Shown: in pieces, positions 12,336 to 24,600 of the stretch
Layout of the letters: the number at the start of each line of letters is the position of its first letter
Numbering within the stretch: position 1 is the first letter of the stretch
NCBI GenBank assembly: GCA_036872755.1
Contig: JAVHNS010000012.1
Coordinates: 868,001-932,000 of the forward strand
Source: Orbilia blumenaviensis
Lineage: Eukaryota; Ascomycota; Orbiliomycetes; Orbiliales; Orbiliaceae
Direction: 5' to 3'
DNA: 64,000 nt
Made by a program: the position numbers and the translations under genes
Notes under the pieces: generated by a model
The model's input: only the letters and a program-made list of their open reading frames with translations
What the model was told of the DNA's origin: nothing
Database searches by the model: none

Positions 12336-13349
12336 TTTAGAAAAAAAAATGTATTTTATATTGCGCATTAGTCTCGTGGATTGCGCATTACGGTTATGCA
12401 AATTTATCTTTTTCTTTCTTTTTTTCTTGCAAATTGGGTCTGTGGGGGTGGTATATATATTTTATGCAATTCAATGGGGAGGCCTTAGTTGTTTTCTATT
12501 CTTTGAGATCTCAAATTCAAAAACTATATCTATATCAGGTATATCTATATCTGTGGTCAACAGCGTCTGCCACCGAGACTATTCATATCTATAATGTGCA
12601 CAAATACACAATTTTGAAAAAGTAAACCCCAAAAGATCTTTATATAACCATCAACTCAAAACAGCATCCATTTAGGACCAAAAAATCCCTCAGTCGTATA
12701 ATCAACCCCCCCAAAAAATAAAAAAACCCTACATCTTCATCCCAAGATCAATTACATTTCTATTTAAAAAAGAAGCGAAGTGTGGTCAATTCTGCGTTGG
12801 GCACGTCGTCAAACCGGCGTTAAAATATATATAACTCGGAGATAACCACCCCCCAGCCCACAGCCTTGGCGGGACGTCATGGTCTCGCTCTTAGCCTCAT
12901 TTCACCCGTCCCCTTGCACACACACGCACACGCACACACACGCACACACATATGATATAAACGATATAATGTCAGGAGAGGATGGAACCATATATATACT
13001 TATGCATACCAATTGAATTGAATGCTTCGGATTTTACCACCAGAAAAAAAGGGAAATAACAATGGAAATTCAAAAAGAAGAAGAAGAAGAAGAAGACAAC
13101 TTTTTCCTTGCTCCGAAAAGAACTTATCAAAGACGTAGAGAAGAAGAAGGATAAGAAGAAGAAGAGGAAGGACCCATAATAGCTGAGAAAAAATCCACAA
13201 TCCAAAATGTATATATCATACCAAAAGCCCCCCGCCAGAAAACAAAAAAAAGAGGAAAAAGAAGAAGAAGAAAAAGCCCAATCGCATGCATTCGGGAACT
13301 CAAAGAATAAGAAATGGACAAGCGAAAAACGAAATGTCGACATTACCAT
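12336..13349. other. Convergent spacer with CA repeat and GAA tract
   Basis: Between the methyltransferase and kinase stops. It holds T-rich 3' UTR-like sequence after 12335, an imperfect CA/CG dinucleotide array (CACACACACGCACACG and on, about 12917-12950), and a purine-rich GAA/AAG tract (about 13072-13170) that on the minus strand is the pyrimidine-rich 3' region of the kinase gene. ORFs here are low-complexity Phe/Ser or Glu/Lys strings and are not genes. Confidence 0.7.
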
Positions 13350-14648
13350 CTATTCCAACGCAGCGATAGCATCCTTCACAACCCCAATCAGCTCCTTGAT
13401 ATCCGGCCGCCCTTCAGGCTCAACATGCAAACACTTCCTCACAATATCCTTCGTCTTCTCGCCCACATCCCCTTCAACCCTAGCCCCCATCTGCCCCGCC
13501 GCCGGAAACTTCCAATCCCCGCTCGCGATAGCCAATGCCAAACTCCCACCTCCAAGCTCCGTCGACAACTCAAACGGCGAATGGTGATACATCAACGCGT
13601 ATAACAAACACCCCATACTCCAAATATCGACTTTGGTATCTACCACGCTATCGGTTTTGACGTCGAAGAGTTCGGGGGCTCGGTAGGACATTGTGGAGTG
13701 CTCGGCTGCTTCGTCTTGGATTTGGATTGCGAGTGAGCGGGAGGTTACGTGGATCGGAGATGGGGCGATAGAACCGAAGTCCATCAGAACCGGGGTCACG
13801 CCGTCGTCAGAAATCATCACGTTCCCTAATGTTTCCGCGAATTAGTACCATTATTTAAGATATAAATTTCTTCTGTTTTAAAAGGGTTTCAATAGAGGAA
13901 AGGGGAAAGACTTACCCGGCTTGATATCGCGGTGGGCAAACGACCGGAGATCGCCGGAATGTGCTCCACCAGATATATCACGCGATCCCTCCATCAGCGC
14001 AACCCCTTCCTCTTCATCATCCGCCCCAGCACGGTTCTGAGCTCCAGCACCAGCACCAGAAGCCGGCGTATGAGTGACCTTGTGCCCATGGATCAACGCT
14101 AAACCTTCACAAACCCCCAAAAACAGCTCCAGCACCTGCTTCTCAGGGAACCATTTTTTATCCACCAAATTCGCATTTATAAGATCTTGCAGGTTACCAC
14201 GTCGGTAGTACGGGAGAAGTATATATGCGGTTTTGGAATCATCGCGTCTTTCGGTGACTATTGTGGAGTCGATGAGTGGGATCAGGAGGGGCGAGGGCGG
14301 GAAGAGCTTGTAGGATTCGATTTCGGAGGTTGCGCGGGTGAGGGATTCTTGGCCAAAGGGGCAGCGGATCTTTTTCAGGGCGTAGAGGGTGCCGGAGTTG
14401 TCCTGGACGAGGTAGACGTATGAGAACCCACCCTATCAATTACAATATACACCGTTAGTATGTACTATTATATTTTAGGTGATTTGTAGTAAATCGCGAT
14501 AAGATAGATAGAGAGAGAATTGATAACGTACCTCTCCGAGCAGACGAAGGATCTTGAATGAACGGTGGTTTATGACGAGGGCGGGGGTGGGGAAACAGCT
14601 CATGCAGCTGGTGAGGGTGTAGACGAGGTCGAGGAAGTACTGCGCCAT
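13350..14648 (-). CDS. Serine/threonine kinase, STK16/Env7 (NAK) family
   Basis: Three exons on the minus strand: 14648-14532, 14432-13916 and 13825-13350. The introns have GTACGT and GTAAGT donors and TAG acceptors (phases 0 and 1), giving 369 aa, close to yeast Env7 in size. The glycine loop is split by intron 1 and reads LLGEGGFSYVYLV (37-48). The catalytic Lys is K59 (YALKK), the catalytic loop is HRDIKPGN (206-213), DFG is at 227-229, and MSYRAPELFD and DIWSMGCLLYALM follow. The loop before HRD carries an insertion of about 45 residues rich in Gly/Ala/Glu. Cysteines 15 and 18 (SCMSCF) sit where family members are palmitoylated for membrane or vacuole attachment. By analogy it may act in vacuolar membrane fusion or Golgi/endosome trafficking; that role is inferred from family. 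Confidence 0.92.
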
Positions 14649-15599
14649 GACGAGGGAATTATTCGGCCGTACCGAGAAACTCGAATTGATAGGTTTGGAC
14701 CTTTTCTCCGATTGACTTCCCAGCTTTTGTATCAATATTCGTATTCTATCCCAGGTGATCCGGTAAAATGTGGAAGTTTTAAATGGGTTTTTTTTTTAAC
14801 GGAGCAGCAGCAGCTTTCCTATAATATGTGATGTAAGTCCGGATGGAGAGATGTGGTCTTTTATGTAGGGCGGGCGTTTTTGGAGATGTTGTTGAAATGT
14901 CAGCCTGGGCGTTGGAACGGGACCAATCAGGGGTCAGCGCGGCGGGGGGGTGGTTCAGCCGCGACAGCCAGCGAGTGCCAGATTTAGACCGGCCGACCCA
15001 GTTGCATTTGATTTGGGGAGGGGGGAGGACAGGAAAAGAAAAAAACGGGTACTCCGCCACGGGTTGTGGGTGCGCAGGGCTTGACCAAAAAAAAAAGTCA
15101 AAAGTAGGCTGGTGCTAACTAACTAGCTAGCAGATACCCTAACTTAGCTAGCTTGGATCTCTACATGGTAAGTACATGGCCAGATGCAGCGATGATGATG
15201 ATTATGATGATGATGTTGACAATAAGGGCTCGAGGGTGGTGGTGGTGGTGGGGATCATATAGCCTGATTTTCCAGCATTGTATGCCAAATCATATCGTAA
15301 TGCTTTCCACCCCCCCAGGCCCTGCTGCCTTCTTTTTTTTATGCTATATACGGACGGGTGCTTTCGCTTCACACGGGAGTAATAAGGTACGCATATACCT
15401 AGGTACGATCCGGTTCTTCAATATCTCTGGCCTACCTTATACACCTATACATTGCATGGTGGAGAATCGAGGACCAGACAGAGGGGAGCAAGTCGATCGG
15501 GTCAATGGAGCTGTAGTGGTAAAACCCTCCCAACATGCCGTGTGGGAGTTCTAAGCAGTACATGGCTATAAGGTATAGTATAGTTATACCTAATATATT

Positions 15600-15760
15600 A
15601 TGAATCGGTACCTACCTACCTACCACTTACCTACCTACGGAGAATACCTGGCACAATATGGGGTTCATCGAGTGCAGGTATCCATCTATCTATCTAAGCA
15701 TCTAGGCTAGGTATCTTTAGCTGCTAGGTAGGTACCTATCTACCTACCTTCCACTGTCAG
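15600..15760. repeat. ACCT/AGGT tetranucleotide repeat patch
   Basis: Runs of TACC (CTACCTACCTACC at about 15610) alternate with the complementary AGGT form (GCTAGGTAGGTACC at about 15724), so the region can fold back on itself. Further ACCT/AGGT patches occur at 15395-15402, 18030-18080 and near the right end at 63918-63945. Confidence 0.7.
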
Positions 15761-16068
15761 AATTAAATATCAGCGAATACCTACTTTCTGCCGCCAACTG
15801 CAACCGGGTAGTCTAGGTAAGCACTTCAATATTGAGACCCAACTCGGAGTTTAGTCAAACAGGTGTGTTTGGGAGGGGGAGAGAGTGAGGGGGGGAGGAA
15901 GAGACTGGTTCTTGGCACCCGTTTACGTGAAACGCCCCCAACAGTTACTAAGTAGCTCAGCACGTTACCTTACCAAGTGCCATAACTATATTGATTCAGT
16001 GCAGTTGCAGCCGACCGATCACACAACAGCCTCCTAACTACCTACCTACAGCTCATCTTGATCATGGG

Positions 16069-16105
16069 TCTGGCTGTCTGGCTGTCTGGCTGTCTGGCTG
16101 TCTGG
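16069..16105. repeat. CTGGCTGT octamer tandem array
   Basis: About 4.5 uninterrupted copies of the 8-bp unit CTGGCTGT, from TCTGGCTG to GTCTGGTT. A plain minisatellite in non-coding DNA. Confidence 0.85.
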
Positions 16106-16383
16106 TTGCCTGTATTAGATAGGTACCTCCTAGATGAATACTAAGGAGAAGGTACGAGGGCAGGATGGATCTGGATCTGGATCTGTGTCGGTTGGTAATC
16201 GAGATAAGATGTGTTGTGGCGGTCAACGATCGATCACGTGTGTTTGTTTGTTCGCAGGTCCCCGGGACTGGCCAGACGAACAGCAACGCCACCGGAACGG
16301 ACTGCAGGCTGGAACGGGAAACAGCCAAGGTAAATGGACCTTCAAAACGGGGACTCGACTCGACCGGGTCTGATCTGGATTTA

Positions 16384-16406
16384 TGTGTGTGTGTGTGTGT
16401 GTGTGC
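16384..16406. repeat. GT dinucleotide microsatellite
   Basis: About eleven TG units directly after TTTATG in intergenic DNA. Simple sequence with no coding role. Confidence 0.85.
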
Positions 16407-19400
16407 TTACAGATGTATGTAATGTATGTACGTATGTACTCCGCGCTATCTTGGTTCTTCCTCTTCTGCTCAGATCGGGATCAGCTCTGCTACTGCCGCT
16501 GCTGCTGCTGCTCCTTAGCTGTACGCATATACTTCTTACTATCTGTGGTACAGCCAACCTAGGTAGTAGCTGGTGGCCTGGTTTTGGTTTTTCGTCTGTA
16601 GGTAATTCGCTGCACCTGCATAAACACCCACATCGTCCGCCTCAGATCAGCCATAATGGGACCCATCCTTTCCATCGAACGGACCCCCGTCGCATTGGCT
16701 CTCATATGATCCCGGGGCCCACCCAGATTTTGACATTACTACTAATACATACATACCATTGGCATTGGGCATTGGCATTGGCCACTTTCCTTTTTGCTGG
16801 CGACATCCAGACCAGTTAGGTCAGTCAGACTGTACCTCCGCTCTACGTATAATAATACCCTCTTCTTCTTTGGACACAAATATTGATATTAATACATGAT
16901 ATTATATTATATTATATTATGTTTGCTATCCGTTTTAACGCGAGTATTTGATGTGAAGAGATAAAAAAAAAAAAAGGCGTCGTGTTTAATTGGAAGCAAC
17001 CAAAAAAAGGGCGTCTCGGATATGCGTGGGCGTGGGCGTGTAATCGACTCGGCTCCATCTCCATGTGTGGGATGGAGGAGATTGGCAAACGGAAGCTTGT
17101 TTATTAGCTCACCGGTAACACATTTCGATCGATTTCTGCTCGGATCCTTTCCCTTTCCCTTCCCCCCCTCTTTTCTAAATCATACTTCTTTATAAAATCA
17201 AATTTATATATATATCTTCCAGGACCCACTGGGGTTCTGTATGGCATCTGAATATGCCTTTTATATAAGGTATACTTCGATCCATATCTGGTGTCTATAT
17301 GTAGAGAGGAAGGAAGGAAGGAAGGCGTGTATGGGGGCGAGCCGTGGATGAATTGCAGAGTATGAGACACATCAGAGCAAAAAGCCCTTGACCGTACGTC
17401 TGTCCCTTTTGGGGAATCTTAATTGGGGGTGGACTTTCGGCGGCTACTTTACCTTCTTCCTCTTCTTCTTATCCATCTTCTTATTCATCTCCTTGTTGAA
17501 AGAAGGATAGAAAGAAAGAGGGAAGACAGGCGAACGTGTATACTCCCCCGTCGTCACATTTTAGCATTTCCCCCCTCTATTATTTTTCTTTTCTTTTCTT
17601 TTTTGTATACTATACGGTTCGGGTATATTAGGCACTTCACAGCAAGAAAAACTGCCAACGACAATAACAGTTTGGCACATGTACCTTTTTCCCGCACACA
17701 CGCTACATTAGGTACTTCTTACAAAGTACGGACATATGTACCTTACAATTAATACAATGAAACGAATGATATCGGGTTAGCACAATACAATAGAAAATAG
17801 AACAGAGTAGGGTAGAAGAGGACAATACCATTCAGGACCGTCAGATGCAGACTTATTATTGTCATTATTATTATTATTCTGGGGTACCAATATACGCCTT
17901 GCGATCATTTCTAGTATACCACCACCACTATCGCTATTGGCAGAGGCAAAACAGAAAAAACGCAAAGTTAAGGAAAGAACAAGTGATATAGTGTGGGTGA
18001 CAGAGAGAAGCGTGAGGGCATCCAGCAAACAGGTAAGTAGGTAAGTAGAAGTAGGTAGGTAAGTAGGTAGGTACGCACGTTAGGTAAGCCGGTCAGTCAG
18101 TATAGTATGCGAAGTGAAGTCAAGTCATGAAGTCCAGTGAAGTGAGGAAGTAGCATGACCGGATCGAAACAGACTTGCTTCTTCCACACTGTTCCTTTCC
18201 CTCTCGTTCTTCTCTTTCTGACGCTATTCGATTTGGCCATATAATTTTTAATTTCTTTTGGACGTCCTCCATTCTTTCTCTCTTCCTCCCACACCTTTCC
18301 TCCTCAACTTCACTTCACTTCTTTTCTTTTGCTTCTCTCTCTCTATCTATCTATCTATATTCATCTCCATCTCCATCCCTACTTCCCTCCCCGACATACC
18401 TAAAACCACTGTCAACCGTTCTCTCTCTCTCTCTTTTTAGGACGTCGGACCTATTCGACCTTGATTCTTCCCGACTAGCCTGGACTCGATTTTGAATCTC
18501 TCGACAATCAACATACATCCAGCGTTTCCCTATCTATTCCCTATTGTATTCCCTTCCCACCATAACACCCCTCTCAAAGGCGAAGGCTTGGTTTTTTTGA
18601 ATTCCTGGGGTTTTCCAACTGAACCATTTATTTTGCTATCAACAATCTTTAACTTCTCTTGTCTCTCGAACGTTTTGTTCTTCTTCTTCTCACCCACACA
18701 CACACACACGTCTCTTTTTTTTTTTAGGTTTTTCTTTCTTCCTTTCTCTCTTCCCTTTCTTTTTGGTTCTGCCTTCTCTTTTTGCCGACGGGAAGGCTTC
18801 CACGCCAGCATATTCACGCCATTGGAGTTAGTTCCTTTCAGCTATACACTTGTGGTTCTCATTCCAATTTTAATTCCGACTGTCACGATCCTTTCCCTGG
18901 TTCTTTCTATCGATCGACCCACGGTATAATTAAGCCTTATATTATACCAATCCAAACCAACTGCTCGCCATATCGACGCATCTACTCGACTTCTTCTCTG
19001 GTTTATATGTCACTCGACATTTCTGTCCGCGAAAGTAATTTAAAAAAAAGAGAAAGCTTGGGAGTCCACGTTCTTTTTGCCCGCTGGGGATAGGTTGCAG
19101 TTGCGGTTGTAACTTCAACGAAACACAGACGACGACACGCTGATTGGCCCAGGTCCACTTCTGCCACAACGCAGCTTTCCCGTCGAGCTCGCGAGGCTCT
19201 GTGCATCATCAATCACGCACGCACGCACCTTTCTTTTCCCCATATCTTGAGATACTAACGTTACCTGCACCCTGCACCGGCATCCGCAGTTCACTTTTTT
19301 GGTATTCGTGATATCTTGAGGATACTATATCGCCGTTGAGGAGGGTATTCCTACTACACATATACATTATACATAACGTATATCTACACACGAATACGCA

Positions 19401-20385
19401 TACGCTGTAGCTATTATATTCGATATTCACCTGTAAGTGCATATCACGAATTTTTCATGAATCTTTAAATTCCCAGTTTTGAATTTTCTTGATCTTGGTT
19501 TCCGTCGGTTTTCCCTTTTTCCCCAAGCCTTCTTTCGTGAGCACACACACACACACACGCACACCCCAGAATACGTACATTTGCCTGGCCTTTTTTTTTC
19601 GTTTCTTTTGCATTGGGCAATTCCTGTCTTAGCACCCGAGACGCACTCGGGCACAGGAAAAAGAAAAACGGTAGAGCAAAAATTCGCTTCGTCGTTTTTT
19701 TCTTTTCTTCCTCTCCCCCTCGACAGATGGGACAAGACAGCCAGCCAGACAGACGAGCAGCAGCAGCAGCAGCAGGACAAGAACAACCCTTGCCCATGCC
19801 TAGCGTTGTCCCTTTTTGAAAGAAAAGACGAGATCCGGCCCCATGAAATCATTGCCTCACTTTGCCAATGCCCGCAGAAGCAAGTCGGTATACGTACCTG
19901 GGTACAACTTGTACCTACATTATCTGCATCACCTGGGGCCAAGCGGGTGTAGTGTAGATGTGAGAGGGCGTATGAACAATTTTTTATTTCATTTGAGTTT
20001 ATTTTGTTTTATTTCCTCGAGTCCACATGCGGGCCAGGATATAAATATATGAAAAAGAATGGGATGGATGGGGAAAGCAGGAAAGCGCCCTAAACGCCTT
20101 CGATATCATTCGAGGTGGAGGGAAGAAGAGGAACGTCCCCGGGTGATGTTATAATGTCATGCAGACGTCCCATCAAGGTTGCTTTCCCAAAGGTACCTAA
20201 CCTACCCTTGGGATCTTACCGAAATCCGCTAAAACGCACCCTTCCCACCACCACCACCCACTACAAAGGAGAGAAAAAACCACCACTCGTAAAATAGCCT
20301 TTCTTTGCGCCAATTTAGCATCGAAAAGAGGGAAAGACCTTGCACCTACATACATACACACACACATTACATTACATGTTTCCCC

Positions 20386-20388
<3 letters not shown>

Positions 20389-20416
<28 letters not shown>
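20389..20416. repeat. Poly(T) run of 28 nt
   Basis: An uninterrupted run of 28 T in the region upstream of sntB. It is unusually long for this window, where most T-runs are 8-12, and similar long A-runs occur at 34321 and 52210. Confidence 0.85.
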
Positions 20417-21630
20417 CCTCTGGTAATATAATGTATGTGTGTATGTAGGTATCGCTGTTCTTACAGCGTTCGCGGACACACATGCACACACGCACACTTT
20501 CACTAGCTCACTCATCCGCTCACTCTCTCACATATAGACAGGCGGACGGAAACGACGTATACATCGATTACAAGTTGCATGTATATGTATACGAGGGAAA
20601 GGTCCGCACTGTAATATATCTATATTTTTTCTTTTCTTTTCTTTTCTAAAGAGTGATTGTGCCCGTGTTCATTTCGAGCCGAATCGAAGCCTCATTGCAT
20701 CGATCGTGGTTTGATTGCATATCCCATCCCCAATATATTGCCCTGCATACATAGCGTACATACCACACCTTACCGTACCTACTATTACTACTGCTGTTGC
20801 TGGTGCTGGTGCTGCTGCTGCTGCTGCACATCACATACACATCAGCTGTTGATATCGATATCATCTGGCTTGCACTCCTCGACTGTTCACTTACTCACCT
20901 ACTTAACTGCTTACTTGCCCGCTCTGTTGATTGGAAAGAAAGGGAAAGAAAGAAAGAAAAAAAAAAACTCTCCATTCATCGGGTTGGGTGGGACTGTGGG
21001 AGAGTATAGGATTGGTAGTAGTGGCGGTAGTAGTAGTGGTGGTGGTGGGAGGTAGTAAGAGTGCTGGTGGTTCTTCTGGTGGTTAAACATGTTTGGTGTT
21101 CGTTCGTCCCATACAATTTTCCGCCCTTCTGAGATTCCCTTCCTTCCTTCCAATTATAACTCTCCTTCCTGCTCGATACCTCCAGCCTGAGCCTGAACCT
21201 CAAAACCAAAACCAAAACCTCATCACCAACCAACCAACCACGCTGCACACCCCCCCTCCAGACCATCACGTATCTTATCTGGATATTGACTTGCTACTAC
21301 TGCTGCTGTTCTGTCCGAACTTGCTCTCTGCTTCGAGTCTGCATATCTTTTCTCTGCTCATTCCCACAATTCTCCCCGAACTGCTTCGAGTCCGTCCATC
21401 GAGCCTCCTGGTGCCTCCATGCCCTTCCTAGGCAAACGACCAGAATTGACCAGACAGCACACCGTCCATAGTTCCCATACCGGCTACAAGAACCCGGCGA
21501 ATACAAACCCACCGTCTCCTCTGTCGACAACTCACATCCTTTAGTACTTTCCGGTCCCTGGATAGCTCGAGAGAGGCATCCCCTTCTCCCTTGTCCGCTG
21601 CCCTATCCCGTGGGGCTCTCTGGCGAGGAG

Positions 21631-24600
21631 ATGGCGTCCTCAACCGCTGCTCCCTCGCCCTACGGCACCAGATCACGACAACGATCTACTGCCCAGCGCA
21701 TAAATTACGCTGAAGACAAGGACAATGACATGGATTTCGAGTACACAAACTCCTCAATTACATCCAATACACGGGCTACCAACGCATCCGCCCAGAGTGC
21801 GCCGGATCTCGCTCCTGCAAACGCAACCATCACGGCAATCGGTGTGAGCACGCGAAGCGGTGGAGCATCGGCTGCCAGCAGCTCTTCCCGTCGCTCTTCG
21901 ACAGTCGCGAACCATTCCCAGCCTGTTTCCGCCCCGGCTCCTCCCCCTCCTCCTCCTCCACCACCTGCTCCACCGGCTACCAACGCGACTGCCAACTCTC
22001 GGAAGCGAAAGTCGACAGCTGCCCCTCCTCCCGTATCCACCTCGACCTCCACGCCAATGACCAACGGAACTTCCACACGGCCGTCCGCCCGTCAGCATGA
22101 TAGAGCCAGGGAACGTCAGAAGATGAGGGAGGCTCTTACCCACCAGCTATCTTTTGAGAAATATGGTGGTGCCTACCTGAGTAAAGGTGGCTATCTGGAG
22201 GCGGACGACGGCCAGCGACTATCCGTCCACGGTAACTTTCTCCCCGCCCCCCTTATCATCAGACTAACATGCTTCGTTTTCTAACTAACAATGGCTCTAG
22301 ATCACATCTACCTGATATCCGAACCCCCCGGCGAACCTTACTACATCGGCCGTATCATGAAATTCGGACACGCCGGCGGCAAAAACAACGCACCAGTCGA
22401 TTCGATAACCGTAAACTGGTACTATAGACCCAAAGACATCGGAAGCCGCAAAACCGCTGATTCCCGGCTACTTTTCGCAACAATGCACTCCGATGGCTGT
22501 CCTCTATCCTCAATACGGGGCAAGTGCAACATATTACACAGATCCGAGATCGATGATTTGGAGGCGTTTAAGCGCCAGAAAGACAATTTTTATTACGAAA
22601 GATTATACGATCGATATCTGCAACGCTATTTGGATATCGTGCCCGTGTCGCAAGTTCGCAATGTTCCCGACAAGGTCAAGCAGGTTCTCAACGAGCTGTG
22701 GAGATTTGTGTTGATCGAGCAGGGGAAAAGTGCGCTTCTTACGGCAGAGATGAGGAGCTGTAAGAAATGCCGCGATTTCTGCGCAAAGTAAGCTCAAACC
22801 TTTCTCCCCTAAAATAAAATAATAAAGAAAACAGCCATAAAAAAAAATAATATATATCCACGAACGACAGAAATTTGGATTTTTTTCCTTTTCTGTGGAA
22901 TAGTAAGACAAAATATGCTAATAGCTTGCTTGGTAGTGACAATTCCGTGGTTTGTGCGATGTGCGAGGAGTCGTTCCACTTCCAATGCGTTAACCCACCT
23001 CTCACTAAGAAGCCACAACGCGGCTTCGGCTGGTCTTGTGCTCCCTGCAGCCGAGCCCACGAACGCAAATTGGACGCCCGCAACGCGACCGTTCCCATCC
23101 TGGACAGCCACCACACCGAAGACGAGGTGTTCGACGAGGAGGAAGAAGAGCCACCGAATCAGAATTCCGGCACGACCACAAGCAATGGCGTTAATACCCC
23201 TGCGACTCCGCGGTCTTGGGACCTTAATCCTGCCGCTCATAAGCATATCATGGATACAATTGCTCAGTGGCCTTACCGCTATCTCGGAATTAACTGTAAG
23301 CCCGAGGAAGTGTTGGAACTTGACGATCGGATATTCCCCAGAGGCGGTATGAGTATCGGCCAGAAACATCAAGCCAACGTTGTCCCCTGGTACGGTCGCC
23401 CTGTTCAGCTTATCGCCCCAGCTGAAGAAAAGACCAAAGACGGAAGGCAGAAAAATAAGGCAAAAAAGACCCGAAAGGACGTCGAAGACATTAAAGCTGC
23501 AGCGGCGCGTACCCCATGGATCCAGGAAATGCCCGACGGTTATGTTGAACGTGGTAATAGCGACGAAACCTCACAACCTCTATTCATCATGCCTGACGAG
23601 GAAGACGAAGAACGAGGGACGGAGCGTACTTCTACCAGACGTATGAGCCGAGTACGACCCGTCGGCAAGGATCTGGAAGACCTTATCGACGACTTCATGT
23701 TGAAAGCTGAACCTCTCGCCAAAGGCTGCGGGGTTGCCAAAAACGCGACGAATTTCCTTGATAAAGCGTCTCAGCTGCTCTATGCCAACAATTGGGATGT
23801 AAAAGCTTCATTGGAACAGTTAAAACAGAACGACAAAAAGTCGCTTAAAGAACCAGACTTCAAACCTGATGAAATCAAGCGATTCGAAGAAGGAGTCAAG
23901 AAGTTCGGAAGCGAATTGCATACCATTGCCCGTCATGTGAAGACAAAGAAACACTGGGAAATCGTTCGTTTTTACTACATGTGGAAAAAGACACCGCGGG
24001 GTCAAGAGATCTGGGGGAATTTCGAAGGCAGGAAAGCTAAGAAAGAGGCCAAAATGCGAGATAAAGCCGACGCTGCGGCCGCTGCTAAGCTTGTTGATGA
24101 CGTTGCAGATGCTGATGACGATTCAGCGTTTGATGACGAAAAGGCCCTGTCGAGGCACAAGCAGTTTCAGTGTAAATTCTGCGCGACCCAGAAATCGGTG
24201 CAGTGGCGGAGAGCTCCTGGTGTTACTCCTGGCGAAACTATAAGTCCGAAGACTAACAAGAAGGACGCTGAGAAATACACCTTCATACCCGCGCTGTGCA
24301 GGCGGTGTGGCGAGTTATGGAGGCGTTATGCAGTTGCCTGGGAGGAACCTGGCGATGTAGTACGGAAATCGAACCAGAGCGGCCAACGCAACGCCAGACG
24401 AAAGATCGATGACGAGTTGATTCGAGAGCTTCAAGCTGCTGACGACGACGCGCAGGAAGTGGAGGATTACCTACGTAACCATGGGTATTATCCACCTTCT
24501 GCACCGGCTGCTGCTGAAAAAGAGACAGCCGTTGCGATGACGCCGACGGTATCAGAACCTCCGAAGAAGAAGACCAAGACGACAGACGGTCAAGAGCCGG

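Larger units (their letters stand above)
14649..21630. other. Long divergent spacer and probable sntB leader, rich in microsatellites
   Basis: Seven kilobases between the kinase start (minus) and the sntB start (plus) without a supportable coding gene. Contents: GAT and GGT trinucleotide tracts (15190-15252); ACCT/AGGT tetranucleotide patches (15600-15760 and 18030-18080); an octamer array (16069-16105); a GT dinucleotide run (16384-16406); CTG/CAG runs (16493-16516, 19757-19778, 20797-20827); CA runs (18700-18710, 19541-19560); and a 28-nt T run (20389-20416). From about 18180 to 18800 and again up to 21600 the plus strand is strongly pyrimidine-rich with short out-of-frame ORFs, as expected for a long fungal 5' leader. 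All listed ORFs here are low complexity. Confidence 0.6.

Noticed and set aside
12972..13349. ORFs of Phe/Ser or Glu/Lys strings near the GAA tract
   Set aside because: Products of a simple-sequence purine/pyrimidine tract in the kinase 3' region.
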